A stretch of DNA of 62,145 nucleotides from Chloroflexota bacterium. GTDB lineage: Bacteria > Chloroflexota > Dehalococcoidia > Lucifugimonadales > UBA3495. Of the stretch, positions 43,307-52,841 are shown one piece after another. Numbering within the stretch: the first letter of the stretch is position 1; every line of letters begins with the position of its first letter. Below the pieces are notes generated by a model, which made no database searches, had not been told where the DNA came from, and worked only from the letters and a program-made list of their open reading frames with translations. The stretch is taken from positions 1 through 62,145 of the forward strand of contig JAPPGG010000036.1 in assembly GCA_028875055.1 (NCBI GenBank), read 5' to 3'. Made by a program: the position numbers and the translations under genes.

Positions 43307-44260
43307 ATGGTCGAATCTCGCAAGGCCCTGGTAACCGGCGGGGCGGGTTTCATCGGTTCGCACCTGGTTGACCGGCTGCTGTCCGAGGGCTTCCACGTGG
43401 CAATCATTGATGATCTGACCTCCGGCAAGCTACAGAATCTCAATACCGCCGCCACTTTCTACCATACTGATATCGCCCATTCGTCGGTGGAGGAGATTTT
43501 CAGCCGTGAACAACCCGACATTGTCTTTCATCTAGCCGCCAGGGTAAGCGTAACCCACTCGGCCCAGAATCCGGTGGACAACGCCGAAGTCAACGTTATC
43601 GGTACGTTGAAATTGCTGGAAGCGTGCCGGCGCATCGGCGTGGAAAAGTTCATTTTTTCATCCACCGGGGGAGCCATCTACGGCAACCCCGAGGTGAACC
43701 CCTGCACCGAACTGACACCCGTGGACCCGATATCGCCCTATGGCCTGTCCAAGTACGTGGCGGAAAACTACATCAAGCTGTACCACCGGCTGTACCGGTT
43801 GAATTACGCCAACCTTCGCTATGGCAACGTGTACGGCCCTCGGCAGGACCCATATGGCGAAGCCGGCGTGATCGCCATCTTCATACAGGCTATGCGGGAC
43901 GGCCACCGTCCTCGCATTTTCGGCGACGGCACCCAGGAAAGGGACTTCGTTTTCGTTGACGACATAGTCGAGGCCAACATCAGGGCGATCGACGGCGGTC
44001 ACAACCGGACCCTGAATATAGGCTCCGGGGAAGGAACCAGCGTCAACCGGCTTTTTGAGCTGTTGAAGCCTGACCTGCATTTCCACCAGGAAGCTGACCA
44101 CCGCCCGCGACGCCCGGGCGAAGTTCACCAGATCTCCCTTGACTGCTCCGCGGCGCTGCAACATCTCGATTGGGCTCCCCGGGTGTCGCTGGAGGAAGGG
44201 TTGCTGAAGACTGTAGAATACTACGGCACTGAAATTACTCCGAGCCGGCGCCTGGCTTAA
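43307..44260 (+). CDS. NAD-dependent epimerase/dehydratase, UDP-glucose 4-epimerase-like
   Basis: A 317-residue extended short-chain dehydrogenase. It has the Rossmann loop VTGGAGFIGSHLV (about 9-21), the FHLAARVSVTHS segment, the catalytic Ser in FSSTGGAIYG and the YGLSK motif (Tyr-x-x-x-Lys). It is shaped like GalE-type enzymes, which modify UDP-sugars for polysaccharide or lipid synthesis. The start is ATG 43307 behind GAGGAG; the frame to 43241 is rejected. No other glycan genes are adjacent. Confidence 0.88.
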   Translation: MVESRKALVTGGAGFIGSHLVDRLLSEGFHVAIIDDLTSGKLQNLNTAATFYHTDIAHSSVEEIFSREQPDIVFHLAARVSVTHSAQNPVDNAEVNVIGTLKLLEACRRIGVEKFIFSSTGGAIYGNPEVNPCTELTPVDPISPYGLSKYVAENYIKLYHRLYRLNYANLRYGNVYGPRQDPYGEAGVIAIFIQAMRDGHRPRIFGDGTQERDFVFVDDIVEANIRAIDGGHNRTLNIGSGEGTSVNRLFELLKPDLHFHQEADHRPRRPGEVHQISLDCSAALQHLDWAPRVSLEEGLLKTVEYYGTEITPSRRLA

Positions 44261-44327
44261 AGAAAACCCTCGGGGTCGGGCGTGTCTCGGAGGAAACGGG
44301 ACTAAAATTTGGAGGATCGAGAAATAG

Positions 44328-45248
44328 ATGGAAGCTGAATACGATGCCATAATCCTGGGAGCGGGAGCGGCAGGGCTCGCCGCCGGCCTCTACACCACGC
44401 GCGCCATGATGAAGACCCTCATACTGGAGTCCCTGGGCCCGGGCGGACAGCTGTTGATTACCGACGAAATTGAGAACTACCCGGGTTTCCCCCAGGGCGT
44501 CAAGGGTCAGGAGCTGGCCATGATGATGGAGGAACAGACCACGCGGTTTGGCGCCACCATCGAGTACGCCGAGGTGGAGGCCGTGGAGGACCTGGACCAG
44601 CCGCTCAAGCTCGTCAAGACCTACGACAGGGAGTACACCGCCAAGAGCATCATCATCGCGACGGGCGGCGCCCACAACAAGCTGGGCGTTACCGGTGAGG
44701 ACGAATTTGCCGGCAGGGGCGTCTCATACTGCGCAGTATGCGACGGCAACTTCTTCCGTGACCAGGACGTGGTAGTGGTTGGTGGCGGCGATGCCGCCAT
44801 GGACGAGAGCTTCTATCTCAGCGGCATAGTCAATTCCGTTACCATCATTCACCGCCGCGACGAACTGCGGGCCACCCGCGTTCTCCAGGAGAGAGCCTTC
44901 AACAGCCCCAAATACAAGTGGCTCTGGAGCCATGTGGTAGAGGAATTCACGGGCAACGAGGCCCTGGAGCATGCCCGGGTCAAGGACTTGAAGACCGGCG
45001 AAATCTACGAGTACCCCACTGCGGCGGCATTCATCTATGTGGGTTTCCATCCCAACACCGAATACCTTAAGGGCCTGCTGGACATGGACGCCCTGGGCCA
45101 CGTTTACACGGACATCCACATGCGGACCAAGGCGCCAGGCGTATATGCCTGCGGCGACGCCAGGGCCGACTCAACCCGACAGCTGGGCGCAGCCGTTGGC
45201 GACGGCATAACTGCCGCCCTGGCCGCCTATCACGACCTGAGCGCCTGA
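44328..45248 (+). CDS. trxB: Thioredoxin reductase
   Basis: A 306-residue NADPH-dependent flavoenzyme. It has the FAD-binding GAGAAGLAAGLYT loop near residue 11, the redox Cys135-Ala-Val-Cys138 pair in SYCAVCDGNFF, the NADPH motif VVGGGDAAMDES and the AGDxR-like second FAD loop (CGDARADSTRQLGAAVGDG). It reduces thioredoxin. It lies 67 bases after the epimerase gene. The putative selenothioredoxin at 4965-6452 is a possible partner in the same genome, but no direct link is visible. Confidence 0.95.
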   Translation: MEAEYDAIILGAGAAGLAAGLYTTRAMMKTLILESLGPGGQLLITDEIENYPGFPQGVKGQELAMMMEEQTTRFGATIEYAEVEAVEDLDQPLKLVKTYDREYTAKSIIIATGGAHNKLGVTGEDEFAGRGVSYCAVCDGNFFRDQDVVVVGGGDAAMDESFYLSGIVNSVTIIHRRDELRATRVLQERAFNSPKYKWLWSHVVEEFTGNEALEHARVKDLKTGEIYEYPTAAAFIYVGFHPNTEYLKGLLDMDALGHVYTDIHMRTKAPGVYACGDARADSTRQLGAAVGDGITAALAAYHDLSA

Positions 45249-45353
45249 ACCGGCCGGCGAATAATTGACTCTGGTGAACAACGCAACCAGCCTCTCGAAG
45301 GCGCCACGGAAGGCTTGAATAAATCTCTTCCCGGAGATCAAGAGTGGGGAATT

Positions 45354-45392
45354 ATACAGGGGCAGTCACCAGGACTGCCCCTGTATCTTTGG
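45354..45392 (+). terminator. Terminator after trxB
   Basis: A perfect 13-bp stem, ATACAGGGGCAGT (45354-45366) with ACTGCCCCTGTAT (45374-45386), and a 7-base loop are followed by CTTTGG. It lies between the convergent trxB and TauE/SafE genes and may stop transcription from both sides. Confidence 0.75.
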
Positions 45393-45458
45393 CCGGAGAA
45401 CAACCCTGGCAGGGCGCGGCTTCAAGCCATTAAGTATAGGGGGTCGGTTCCCGGCTCC

Positions 45459-46208
45459 CTAACCCGCCAGAACCCTTGTTACCTCCTGGCCCAGAAGCAC
45501 CAGGCTGCCCGTAATTATCACCCCTATTGCCACGTAGCGAAAAACCGCCGTATTCATCCGGCGCGCCAGCGCCGCCCCAATCCCGAAGCCCGCGGCCAGC
45601 GACGGCGTCATCAACCCAATGTTAATCATGGTATCTCGGTCCACCAGCCCTGTAGCATAGTACAGGGCAAAACCCACCACATACGTACAGATGAAGTAGA
45701 AAGCCAGGGCCGACCGCATCTGCTCCCTGTCCCAGTTCTGGGCTACAACGTAGGCGGCGGCCAGCGGCCCTCCAATGCTCAGGGTAGTAATGGAAAGAGA
45801 GGTAAGGAACCCGATCAGGAGACCCGAACCGCGCCGGTTGGCCATTGGCAGCTGGATATTCAGCAGGTTCAATACGCCCAGGCAAAGAATCGCGGCGCCT
45901 ATGGTGATCCTCAGAAAGGTTGGGTTGGCGGACTCCAGCACCAGCACACCCAAGGGAACCGCCAGAATGCCCCCCAGCGCCATTCCCTTTAGGCGTCCAA
46001 GCTGCAGGTGACGCCAGGTCGTCAGGAGAACAAAGGTAAGCAGAATGGGAATTATGGCATTGACGGTTACTATGGCATCCTTGGGGTCCAGGAACAGCAG
46101 GAGCACCGGCGCCACCACCAGCCCCATGCCGAAGCTGACCGTGCCCATGATGGTCGCCCCTGCCAGCACCGCCAACAGGGCAATGAGAAGCTCGACCCCC
46201 GTCAGCAA
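45459..46208 (-). CDS. TauE/SafE family membrane protein
   Basis: A 249-residue protein with about eight membrane helices and the pair of related halves typical of TauE/SafE exporters (GTVSFGMGLVVAPVLLLFLDPKDAIVTVNAI and the second half GGPLAAAYVVAQNW). Members export sulfite, sulfoacetate and other organosulfonates or related anions. No sulfonate catabolic gene is adjacent. The direction of transport and substrate are unknown. Confidence 0.85.
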   Translation of the reverse strand: MLTGVELLIALLAVLAGATIMGTVSFGMGLVVAPVLLLFLDPKDAIVTVNAIIPILLTFVLLTTWRHLQLGRLKGMALGGILAVPLGVLVLESANPTFLRITIGAAILCLGVLNLLNIQLPMANRRGSGLLIGFLTSLSITTLSIGGPLAAAYVVAQNWDREQMRSALAFYFICTYVVGFALYYATGLVDRDTMINIGLMTPSLAAGFGIGAALARRMNTAVFRYVAIGVIITGSLVLLGQEVTRVLAG

Positions 46209-46281
46209 GGGTCCCTCAACGGGCGGGAGGAATACCTGGGCTCAAACTTGGCAAGAGCAGACCCGAAGTAGTGGAACCGCG

Positions 46282-47166
46282 CTAGGGCTTCCAGAAGTCC
46301 AGCAAGTACTCGAAAGTAGTACCCATGGTGATGTAGTTGGAGGGCCAACCGAAGATACCAACCCGATTAACTATATTGGTGCGGTCCCAGATTATCGTGT
46401 TGCGCAACTCGTACCCAACTGACCGGAGCGCTTCAACTACGGCAGTATGGATAGTGATGCGCCGATTGTCCAGCCACATATCGGGCACGTCAATTACACA
46501 GTGTCCCCGTTCCTTCAGCAACGGAAACAGCCCGCCGTATATGTCTGCCATGGCTTCCTGGTAGGCTTCCAGGTCGAGAATGCCCAGGTCCCGGGCATCC
46601 TGGCTGTACTGTTCTGTTTTGAGGTACTGGTCGTTCTTCCGTTCGGACCCTCTGCGGCTCTTGTTCAGTCGCGGCCGGTTCAGCAGATTCGCATAGGGGG
46701 GAGAGGTCAAGACCAGGCTTACAGACTCAGGCTCCAAGTACTCTTCAATTGACCGCGCGTCGCCACAGATTGCCATCTGCATGGAACCCGCCGGCTCGTC
46801 CATGCCCTCCAGGCGGTCATGGCACAGGTCAATGTAGTCGTCCTTGAGGTCAAACCCTATGGCGTTGCGGTTAAGGTCCCTCGCGGCAACCAGCGTGGTC
46901 CCGCTGCCAACGAAGGGGTCCAGCACCAATTCCCCTTCGTGGGTGAACAGGGAAATGCAGCGGGATGCCAGAGCAATGGGATACGTGGCGGGATGCGCGT
47001 TCTTGTCCCGGATATCCCTGGACTCGTAATGGAACTGCCACACCCCCAGTTGGGATTTGATCCACTCCTTGGCGGTCATGCAGTTAATGTGCTTTGGCGG
47101 GCATTCGCAGAGTCTTTCGGTTCCCAGGTTGAGTGCAACTCCGCTCCGTTCAGCTAACATTGCCAT
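46282..47166 (-). CDS. Orphan DNA methyltransferase (N4-cytosine/N6-adenine type)
   Basis: A 294-residue enzyme with SAM motif I LDPFVGSGTT near 85 preceded by motif X-like HPATYPIAL, and the catalytic motif IV TSPPY about 70 residues later. This order (X-I-IV) is the permuted arrangement, and SPPY favours cytosine-N4 methylation, although adenine methylation cannot be excluded. The start ATG 47166 is preferred over GTG 47187. No restriction endonuclease gene is adjacent, so it may be a regulatory or solitary methylase. Confidence 0.83.
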   Translation of the reverse strand: MAMLAERSGVALNLGTERLCECPPKHINCMTAKEWIKSQLGVWQFHYESRDIRDKNAHPATYPIALASRCISLFTHEGELVLDPFVGSGTTLVAARDLNRNAIGFDLKDDYIDLCHDRLEGMDEPAGSMQMAICGDARSIEEYLEPESVSLVLTSPPYANLLNRPRLNKSRRGSERKNDQYLKTEQYSQDARDLGILDLEAYQEAMADIYGGLFPLLKERGHCVIDVPDMWLDNRRITIHTAVVEALRSVGYELRNTIIWDRTNIVNRVGIFGWPSNYITMGTTFEYLLDFWKP

Positions 47167-47218
47167 AGATTCTTCACCACCCCTCACTAATCCTCAAGAC
47201 ATTGCCGCTTGCGTTCTA

Positions 47219-48250
47219 TCAGTTCCTGAACAGCCCAAGTTCGGACGCTACCTGCAGCGCTCTTTCCACCTGGACCACCGGGGGCCCATTCCTCTGGACT
47301 GAAATCTCCACCCTCTGGGCCGGGGTTACGGTGAAAGCCCGCTCCCCGTCCAGGGCCACCGAACTGAAACGTGGTTCCAGTTCGACCCGATTACCCTCGG
47401 TCAGTCTTTCCCACCGGGATATGCTTACTTCAGTTACCATGCCCGGAGCAATCGGCGCCGATACGGTAACCTCTTCCGCATTGCCGTTGCCCCGTTCCCC
47501 AGCCGTTCCAGGCCGGGGACCCCCCGGGTCGGCCAACACGTAGCGCAGCCCACCGGAATCGTTCATCGAAACCCTCTGAAGCCTGGCGCCTACGGAAGAA
47601 AGACCGATGGACGCGGGCTCGGCTCGGGTCAGAAACACTTCAAACAGGGTCGCCAAATCCCAGATTGCCCGGGTTGCGACGTAGCGCTCTCTGGACAAGG
47701 CGACATCTACAAGGGCCAGGTCCCTGAATTCGTCATCAACATAGACCGCCAGAGTCTTGCTGACTACCGAGACCCATTCCTGCTGCAGTCTTCCGTCCGC
47801 AACCAGGCCGGCGACCAGGCCCGCCAGCGTACCCTCAACCATTTGGGGAAAAACGTTGTTGGTACCCGTGGAAATGGGGACCACCGGAATGGTCGTGCAT
47901 CCGCAGGCCATTGCCCGATTGGTGCCGTCGCCGCCCAGGGTTACCAGGCAGGAAACACCCAGTTGGCCCATCAGTTCTGCTGCCCTTACCGTATCCCCTT
48001 CGGTGTAGTAGTAAGGCATTTCCAGGAGAGAAACGTCGAGCGACAAGTGAGAGTCGTCTCGAGCCCGCTGGCAAAGGTGTGAACTGTCGGGCATGGCTAT
48101 GACTTGCTCGATACCCGTTGACTGCAGTCCCACCAGGACACGCCGGACGATGTTCACCTTTTCCCAGTCGGGTATTACTCTTCCCTGGGCTACCAGGCGG
48201 CGGATGTCCTTGCTTGCCGCCGGATTAGCGATGATGCCGACCCTGGTCAA
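47219..48250 (-). CDS. ATP-NAD kinase family protein, AcoX-like
   Basis: A 343-residue protein with the NAD-kinase-like GGDGTNRA motif near 110 and the following ISTGTNNVFP loop, the arrangement of AcoX-type proteins. AcoX is encoded with acetoin catabolism genes in some bacteria, with an unclear role. The C-terminal half (about 200-343) is less conserved. No aco dehydrogenase genes are in the window. Start TTG 48250 is used. It is a distant relative rather than a true housekeeping NAD kinase. Confidence 0.75.
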   Translation of the reverse strand: MTRVGIIANPAASKDIRRLVAQGRVIPDWEKVNIVRRVLVGLQSTGIEQVIAMPDSSHLCQRARDDSHLSLDVSLLEMPYYYTEGDTVRAAELMGQLGVSCLVTLGGDGTNRAMACGCTTIPVVPISTGTNNVFPQMVEGTLAGLVAGLVADGRLQQEWVSVVSKTLAVYVDDEFRDLALVDVALSRERYVATRAIWDLATLFEVFLTRAEPASIGLSSVGARLQRVSMNDSGGLRYVLADPGGPRPGTAGERGNGNAEEVTVSAPIAPGMVTEVSISRWERLTEGNRVELEPRFSSVALDGERAFTVTPAQRVEISVQRNGPPVVQVERALQVASELGLFRN

Positions 48251-48418
48251 AGAGGTTGTCCTTCCCGCCGGCTAACAGGGTCATCGCGTACTTCCGGCGC
48301 CGCTTTGCTATAATCACTGGAATTGTAGATAGTATTGAAATTTGGCGTCAATTTAAAATTTGTTCGAGAATTGACCAAAATTTGAAGCTGTCCCAACTTT
48401 CCAGGAGGTGACCCAGGC

Positions 48419-49846
48419 ATGAACAGGGAACTGGCGTTCAAGTCGGCAATAGAACTGCGTCAACTGATTGATTCCCGTCAAGTCTCTTGTGTTGAACTTA
48501 CGGAAGGGTTCTTCAGCAGAATTGAGAGCTTGAATCCCCAGCTCAACGCTTACCTGGCGCTGTGCCAGGACGCGGCAATGGAGGAGGCCAGAAAGGCCCA
48601 GGACGAGGTTCAGCGGGGCGCCTCCCGGGGTCCGCTCCACGGCATTCCAGTTTCCATCAAGGACCTGGAAATGACCAGGGATGTTCCCACCACCCTGGGC
48701 TCCGCCATTTTTCGCGACCGGACCCCCGAAATCGACTCGGTGGTGGTGGAGCGGGTAAAGGAGGCGGGCGCAATCATCCTGGGGAAGACCAACACTCCAG
48801 AGTTTGGCCTGTCGGGAACGACGGAAAACAAGCTGGGTGAACCCTGCCGGAATCCTTGGGATCCCGAAAGGACTCCTGGCGGTTCCAGCGGCGGCGCGGC
48901 TGCCGCGCTCGCGGCGGGGCTATGCACGCTGGCTACCGGCAGCGACGGAGGGGGTTCCATACGCATACCCGCCAGCTTCAGCGGGTTGTTTGGCATCAAG
49001 CCAACTCAGGGCCGGGTACCCAGATATGGAGGCTACGGATTTCCGGCGGCCAACCACTTTTCCCAGTCCGGTCCCATGTCCCGCACCGTCGCCGATACAT
49101 CTCTGCTCTTGCAGGTCCTGTCGGGCCCGGATTCCCGTGACCCCGTTTCCATGCGCGAAGCGCCACCGGACTTTTCCGAAGGGCTGGAGAGGGGGGTGGA
49201 CGGCTGGCGAATCGCCTGGAGCGCAGACTTCGGTTATGCGGGAGTTGACCCTGAGGTTGTGCGAATCTGCGAGTCGGCGGCAAGAGTATTCGAAGAAATG
49301 GGTGCAATAGTCGAAACGCCCAACCTGGAGATTGAAGACCCCTTTGAGGCCTTTTGGGACGTCTTTTCCACCGCTTCCTATACTTCCTACGGTCATCTGC
49401 TCGACGAGCGCCGGGACGACTTTACCTATTATGGGTTGAGAGCCTTCGACAACGGCGGCGGGGTCACCGGGGCGGATCTCTCCCGGGCGCTTCTGCGAGT
49501 TGACCAGCTGCGGCGACAGATGGAGTTATTCTTCGACAACTACGACCTGCTTCTGTCTCCCACCATGGCGGTCCCCGCATTCCCAATAGAGCAACGCCCG
49601 GAGGTCATTGGCGGCAAGCAGGTTGACCCGTTCTGGGGTTACCTGCCCTTTACCTTCCCGATTAACATGACAGGGCAAACTGCGGCCAGCATTCCCTGCG
49701 GCTTCTCCCAGGAACCGGCAAACGCTGGCATGCCCATTGGCCTGCACCTCGTAGGTCCCCGGGGATCCGAGGCCAGGGTATTGCAGGCCTCCGCCGCTTT
49801 TGAGCGCGCCAGGCCGTGGACAGACAAATTGCCCCCGGTCTCATAA
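48419..49846 (+). CDS. Amidase (amidase signature family)
   Basis: A 475-residue hydrolase with Lys81 in GIPVSIKDLE, the cis-Ser in GGSSGG (about 156) and nucleophile Ser180 in GSDGGGSIRIP. This is the Ser-cisSer-Lys triad of amidases. The ribosome site AGGAGG lies 12 bases before ATG 48419. It is unrelated in position to the other amidase at 18380-19741 and lacks an AtzG-like partner. Substrate unknown; a bulky or aryl amide is possible. A terminator follows. Confidence 0.88.
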   Translation: MNRELAFKSAIELRQLIDSRQVSCVELTEGFFSRIESLNPQLNAYLALCQDAAMEEARKAQDEVQRGASRGPLHGIPVSIKDLEMTRDVPTTLGSAIFRDRTPEIDSVVVERVKEAGAIILGKTNTPEFGLSGTTENKLGEPCRNPWDPERTPGGSSGGAAAALAAGLCTLATGSDGGGSIRIPASFSGLFGIKPTQGRVPRYGGYGFPAANHFSQSGPMSRTVADTSLLLQVLSGPDSRDPVSMREAPPDFSEGLERGVDGWRIAWSADFGYAGVDPEVVRICESAARVFEEMGAIVETPNLEIEDPFEAFWDVFSTASYTSYGHLLDERRDDFTYYGLRAFDNGGGVTGADLSRALLRVDQLRRQMELFFDNYDLLLSPTMAVPAFPIEQRPEVIGGKQVDPFWGYLPFTFPINMTGQTAASIPCGFSQEPANAGMPIGLHLVGPRGSEARVLQASAAFERARPWTDKLPPVS

Positions 49847-49874
49847 CTTCCACACCGTGTCTCCATTTCCGTAA

Positions 49875-49913
49875 GGCGCCTCGGGAACATATCCCCGGGG
49901 CGCTTCCCTTTTT
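49875..49913 (+). terminator. Terminator after the amidase gene
   Basis: GCGCC-T-CGGG (49876-49885) pairs with CCCG-G-GGCGC (49894-49903), a 10-bp stem with one T-G pair, followed by TTCCCTTTTT. It lies about 30 bases after the amidase stop. Confidence 0.7.
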
Positions 49914-50013
49914 GCACTGCTGAGACAACCGCCTCGCGCCGCCAAAGATAAGAACCGGATAGAGCCAACCTCGAAACGCAAAGTTGACCGCGCGAGAGGG
50001 ATGTGCTAAAAAG

Positions 50014-51033
50014 ATGCACTTCTCACAAAGGTATTGTGCATTGCGTTACAAAGTATTTAGAGAGGCGATACATCGACACATAGAGGTCAGGGTCTCGTCG
50101 TTCCCGCTGGCCCTTCTCGTGGGGGTTCTGCTTTTGCAGCTTGCGGTTGGTCAACCTTCCGTTGAAGCGGTTTCCGGGGAGGCGGTATCGAATTCCCTGA
50201 TATCCCAGCTCAGTCATGCAGAGCGGCCGGAAATGCAAGGTACCGAGCTGGCATTTCCTTCCGATGCCGCGGGTATTTCAGCCTATTACCGCCGTGAGAA
50301 GGACGGCTCAAACAGCCTGGACAAAGACACCGTGGATGATCACATTTTCGGACCCCTCGAGTCCGGTGTGAACACCGCCCTTGCATCTCCCGCGAAGTTG
50401 GTTGACGTGGGCAACAACTTTACGGTTGCCTCGCTTTCGCTCAAGAATATCGATTCCCTGACATCTTCGGTCAATCTCTACTATGACGACGAGGGGTGGA
50501 TAGTAGCATATCTGCCTATGGATGAACCTGCTTCCCAAATCTGGCAGGCCAAGGACATTGATTGGGAGACCCCGCTAATCACGGACATAAACGACAATAC
50601 CCTGCTGGACGCGATAAACGTTGTAATCGATGAGGCGCTGGACGAGACGGCCATTGACCACGACGATGCTGGTCTGGGGTACTACCACTGGCAACATTCG
50701 GAGGCCGATAACTTCCTGATGTTGGCCGTCTCTAGGGAAGAGCGCGGCGAATACCCCGTTCAACTGGCGGTACCGGACTCCATTACCGTCAACGAGGTGT
50801 CATCCACTATGTGGATTTCCCAGGGCACCTATGCCCAGGCTCCCTGCGCCAGTGTTAGGGTGGATGACACCGACGTTATCGCGGAAACCTGCACAAAGGG
50901 AATCTATAGCGCTACCACCAGCCTCACCGAAGCCGAAGGAACGTCAACCTACTCCTGGAAACTGATTCAAACCGAAAGAGATGGCGGGGCATCCGGAGCG
51001 CTTCTGATGATTCTCTACTCGAGCAGCGGCTGA
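50014..51033 (+). CDS. Secreted protein of unknown function
   Basis: About 339 residues from ATG 50014. Following a basic start is a signal peptide core (SSFPLALLVGVLLLQLAVG), suggesting export. The mature part is acidic and contains alternating folded-looking strands such as LTSSVNLYYDDEGWIVAYLP and DHDDAGLGYYHWQHSEAD, and only a few cysteines. No known family is recognised. Its stop overlaps the next gene's ATG (TGATG), so the two proteins are translationally coupled and likely act together. Confidence 0.65.
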   Translation: MHFSQRYCALRYKVFREAIHRHIEVRVSSFPLALLVGVLLLQLAVGQPSVEAVSGEAVSNSLISQLSHAERPEMQGTELAFPSDAAGISAYYRREKDGSNSLDKDTVDDHIFGPLESGVNTALASPAKLVDVGNNFTVASLSLKNIDSLTSSVNLYYDDEGWIVAYLPMDEPASQIWQAKDIDWETPLITDINDNTLLDAINVVIDEALDETAIDHDDAGLGYYHWQHSEADNFLMLAVSREERGEYPVQLAVPDSITVNEVSSTMWISQGTYAQAPCASVRVDDTDVIAETCTKGIYSATTSLTEAEGTSTYSWKLIQTERDGGASGALLMILYSSSG

Positions 51034-52826
51034 TGCGCCGGGACTGGAATGCCAGTGCGAGGCGAGCCGCAAGGGTTCTGGTTGCCACAGCGACTGCATT
51101 GGTCCTCCTGGGAATGTTCGTCTCACTTGTACCAGCCGCCGCATATATGCTGGAACCGGCAACGGGGTCCTTCCTCGCACTGCAGGAAAGCTCTTCAGAC
51201 GTGGCCGTAACTTCCATAGTGCAGCTGGGACCTCCCTTTGCCAATGAGGGGGATGTCGTAGTCATTCAGGTGGGTGTCGCCAACAACGGCAACGAGATTG
51301 AAACCTTCCAGGTGAAGCTGGTGGACGATACGGCCGGCGAAACTGTCTCGACTCAAGAGGTCACACTGGATGGAACGACCTCATCAACGCTCAACATGCA
51401 GTGGAACACAGAGGGTGCGTCGGGAGGCCCCCCGCCGCCCGGCCCTCCGACTCCAGGTACTGTTCATGCTCTTACAGCAAGGGTAATCCTGGAAGGGGAC
51501 AGTAACTCCAGCAACGATTCCATGAGCCTGCTGCCCGGAATCTGGATAATTGCGGCGCCGGAGGCCGAAGGAATCACGTTTCCGGAGTCGGGCAAATCTC
51601 CCGAAGCGATTCATGGAGAAGGCATTGAGCTGGAAGAACCCGCCGTAACGACCGTCCCCGGGGTCTTGGCTGAACTTCTGGTTGTTTCGGAAGCTGTGAG
51701 CGTAAGCGCATCGCTTGTCGATGGGGAACCGGCTACTTCACCCGAGTCCCTGAGTGGCTTCTTCAGCAGCACAACGCGCGCAAACCGGGGACTTGGCCTT
51801 TCTGCTCCGGGGGTCTCCACCGCCCAACGGGGGCTGGAAACCATTCTCGCATCCACGGATCGTCAACCGACTTCCGGGGCCCTGGCCAAGCCTGCCATTT
51901 CAACTGTAGCGGCTCCACACATTCCAGTAGAGTTTTCCGATGCCAACCCTCATTCCCACCTGGCCCTCTCCGGGCCTCGAATAGCCACCAGCGCGGAGCC
52001 CCTGGAGCACCTGCATTTCAGGCAGTCCATCCCCAGTCACGACAGCGACGTCTCTCCACCGAGTCTGGAGGCTGTTTCGGAATCCCTGGGTAAACCCTTC
52101 GGGAGTGGAGCTGAAGCCAGGCAGGAAGACGGGCTCGCTGATCCCCGAATTGGCACTGACGCTGGTGAGGGCGGCCGACTCCTGACTCTATATGAAGAGG
52201 CCAGAATCTATTCGGCAACCCTGGCTCCCGAGGTAAGGACGCGGAAAGAACCTCTGCTGTCCATTTTTCATATCCCGTTGGCCTCTGACTCATCCCAGCC
52301 GCTGTCCCTTGAGTCAATTTCGACGCCAAGGATTCCCTCCACCCGGATCAACGCCTGGACGGCACAATCCCGGTACAAGGAGCCAGTAACGGCGCCGGAC
52401 GCCGCCGTCAGCAAGGAGGAACTGGTGGGCATCTTCTGGGGTGGCAAGGTCGCAACCTATCAGCCCTCAAAGACTTTGCAGGAACCATTCACGGAAGGCA
52501 GTGTAAGAGGAACGGTATTGCTCCAGGGAAGTGAAAACAGCCTGGGCGCGTATGTGGAGATAGAGGGGGCGGTCGCATTTGCCGACCGGAATGGCAACTA
52601 CGTAGCGCCCGTCCCGGATGGTGTATTCGACCTTTACGTCAGGGCGCCTGGCCACCTTTCCGCCATAGTACCGGGCATTCGCGTGGAGTCCGGACAGACG
52701 CTGCAAATACCCACGGTCACTTTGCCATTTGGAGATGCAAACGGAGACGAGGTGGTGGACCTATACGACCTCACCGTGGCCGCCCAAAATTACGGCCAGA
52801 GCGCCATCGTCGTATCAGTCCCTTGA
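51033..52826 (+). CDS. Large secreted protein with repeats and a C-terminal dockerin-like motif
   Basis: 597 residues. An N-terminal membrane/signal segment (15-37) is followed by a CARDB-like adhesion-type domain (about 57-170). Residues 255-440 contain five or six degenerate copies of a pattern like L-x-x-P-x-I-x-T-x-x-x-P-L (starting near 255, 283, 310, 367, 396 and 428). Residues about 491-565 form a carboxypeptidase-regulatory-like beta-domain (GTVLLQG...VRAPGH). The end, Gly567 to Ser590 (GDANGDEVVDLYDLTVAAQN), matches one calcium-binding dockerin repeat. It is coupled to the preceding secreted protein. A role in the cell surface or an extracellular complex is inferred. Confidence 0.7.
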   Translation: MRRDWNASARRAARVLVATATALVLLGMFVSLVPAAAYMLEPATGSFLALQESSSDVAVTSIVQLGPPFANEGDVVVIQVGVANNGNEIETFQVKLVDDTAGETVSTQEVTLDGTTSSTLNMQWNTEGASGGPPPPGPPTPGTVHALTARVILEGDSNSSNDSMSLLPGIWIIAAPEAEGITFPESGKSPEAIHGEGIELEEPAVTTVPGVLAELLVVSEAVSVSASLVDGEPATSPESLSGFFSSTTRANRGLGLSAPGVSTAQRGLETILASTDRQPTSGALAKPAISTVAAPHIPVEFSDANPHSHLALSGPRIATSAEPLEHLHFRQSIPSHDSDVSPPSLEAVSESLGKPFGSGAEARQEDGLADPRIGTDAGEGGRLLTLYEEARIYSATLAPEVRTRKEPLLSIFHIPLASDSSQPLSLESISTPRIPSTRINAWTAQSRYKEPVTAPDAAVSKEELVGIFWGGKVATYQPSKTLQEPFTEGSVRGTVLLQGSENSLGAYVEIEGAVAFADRNGNYVAPVPDGVFDLYVRAPGHLSAIVPGIRVESGQTLQIPTVTLPFGDANGDEVVDLYDLTVAAQNYGQSAIVVSVP

Positions 52827-52841
52827 CTCCTCGCCGTCTCC

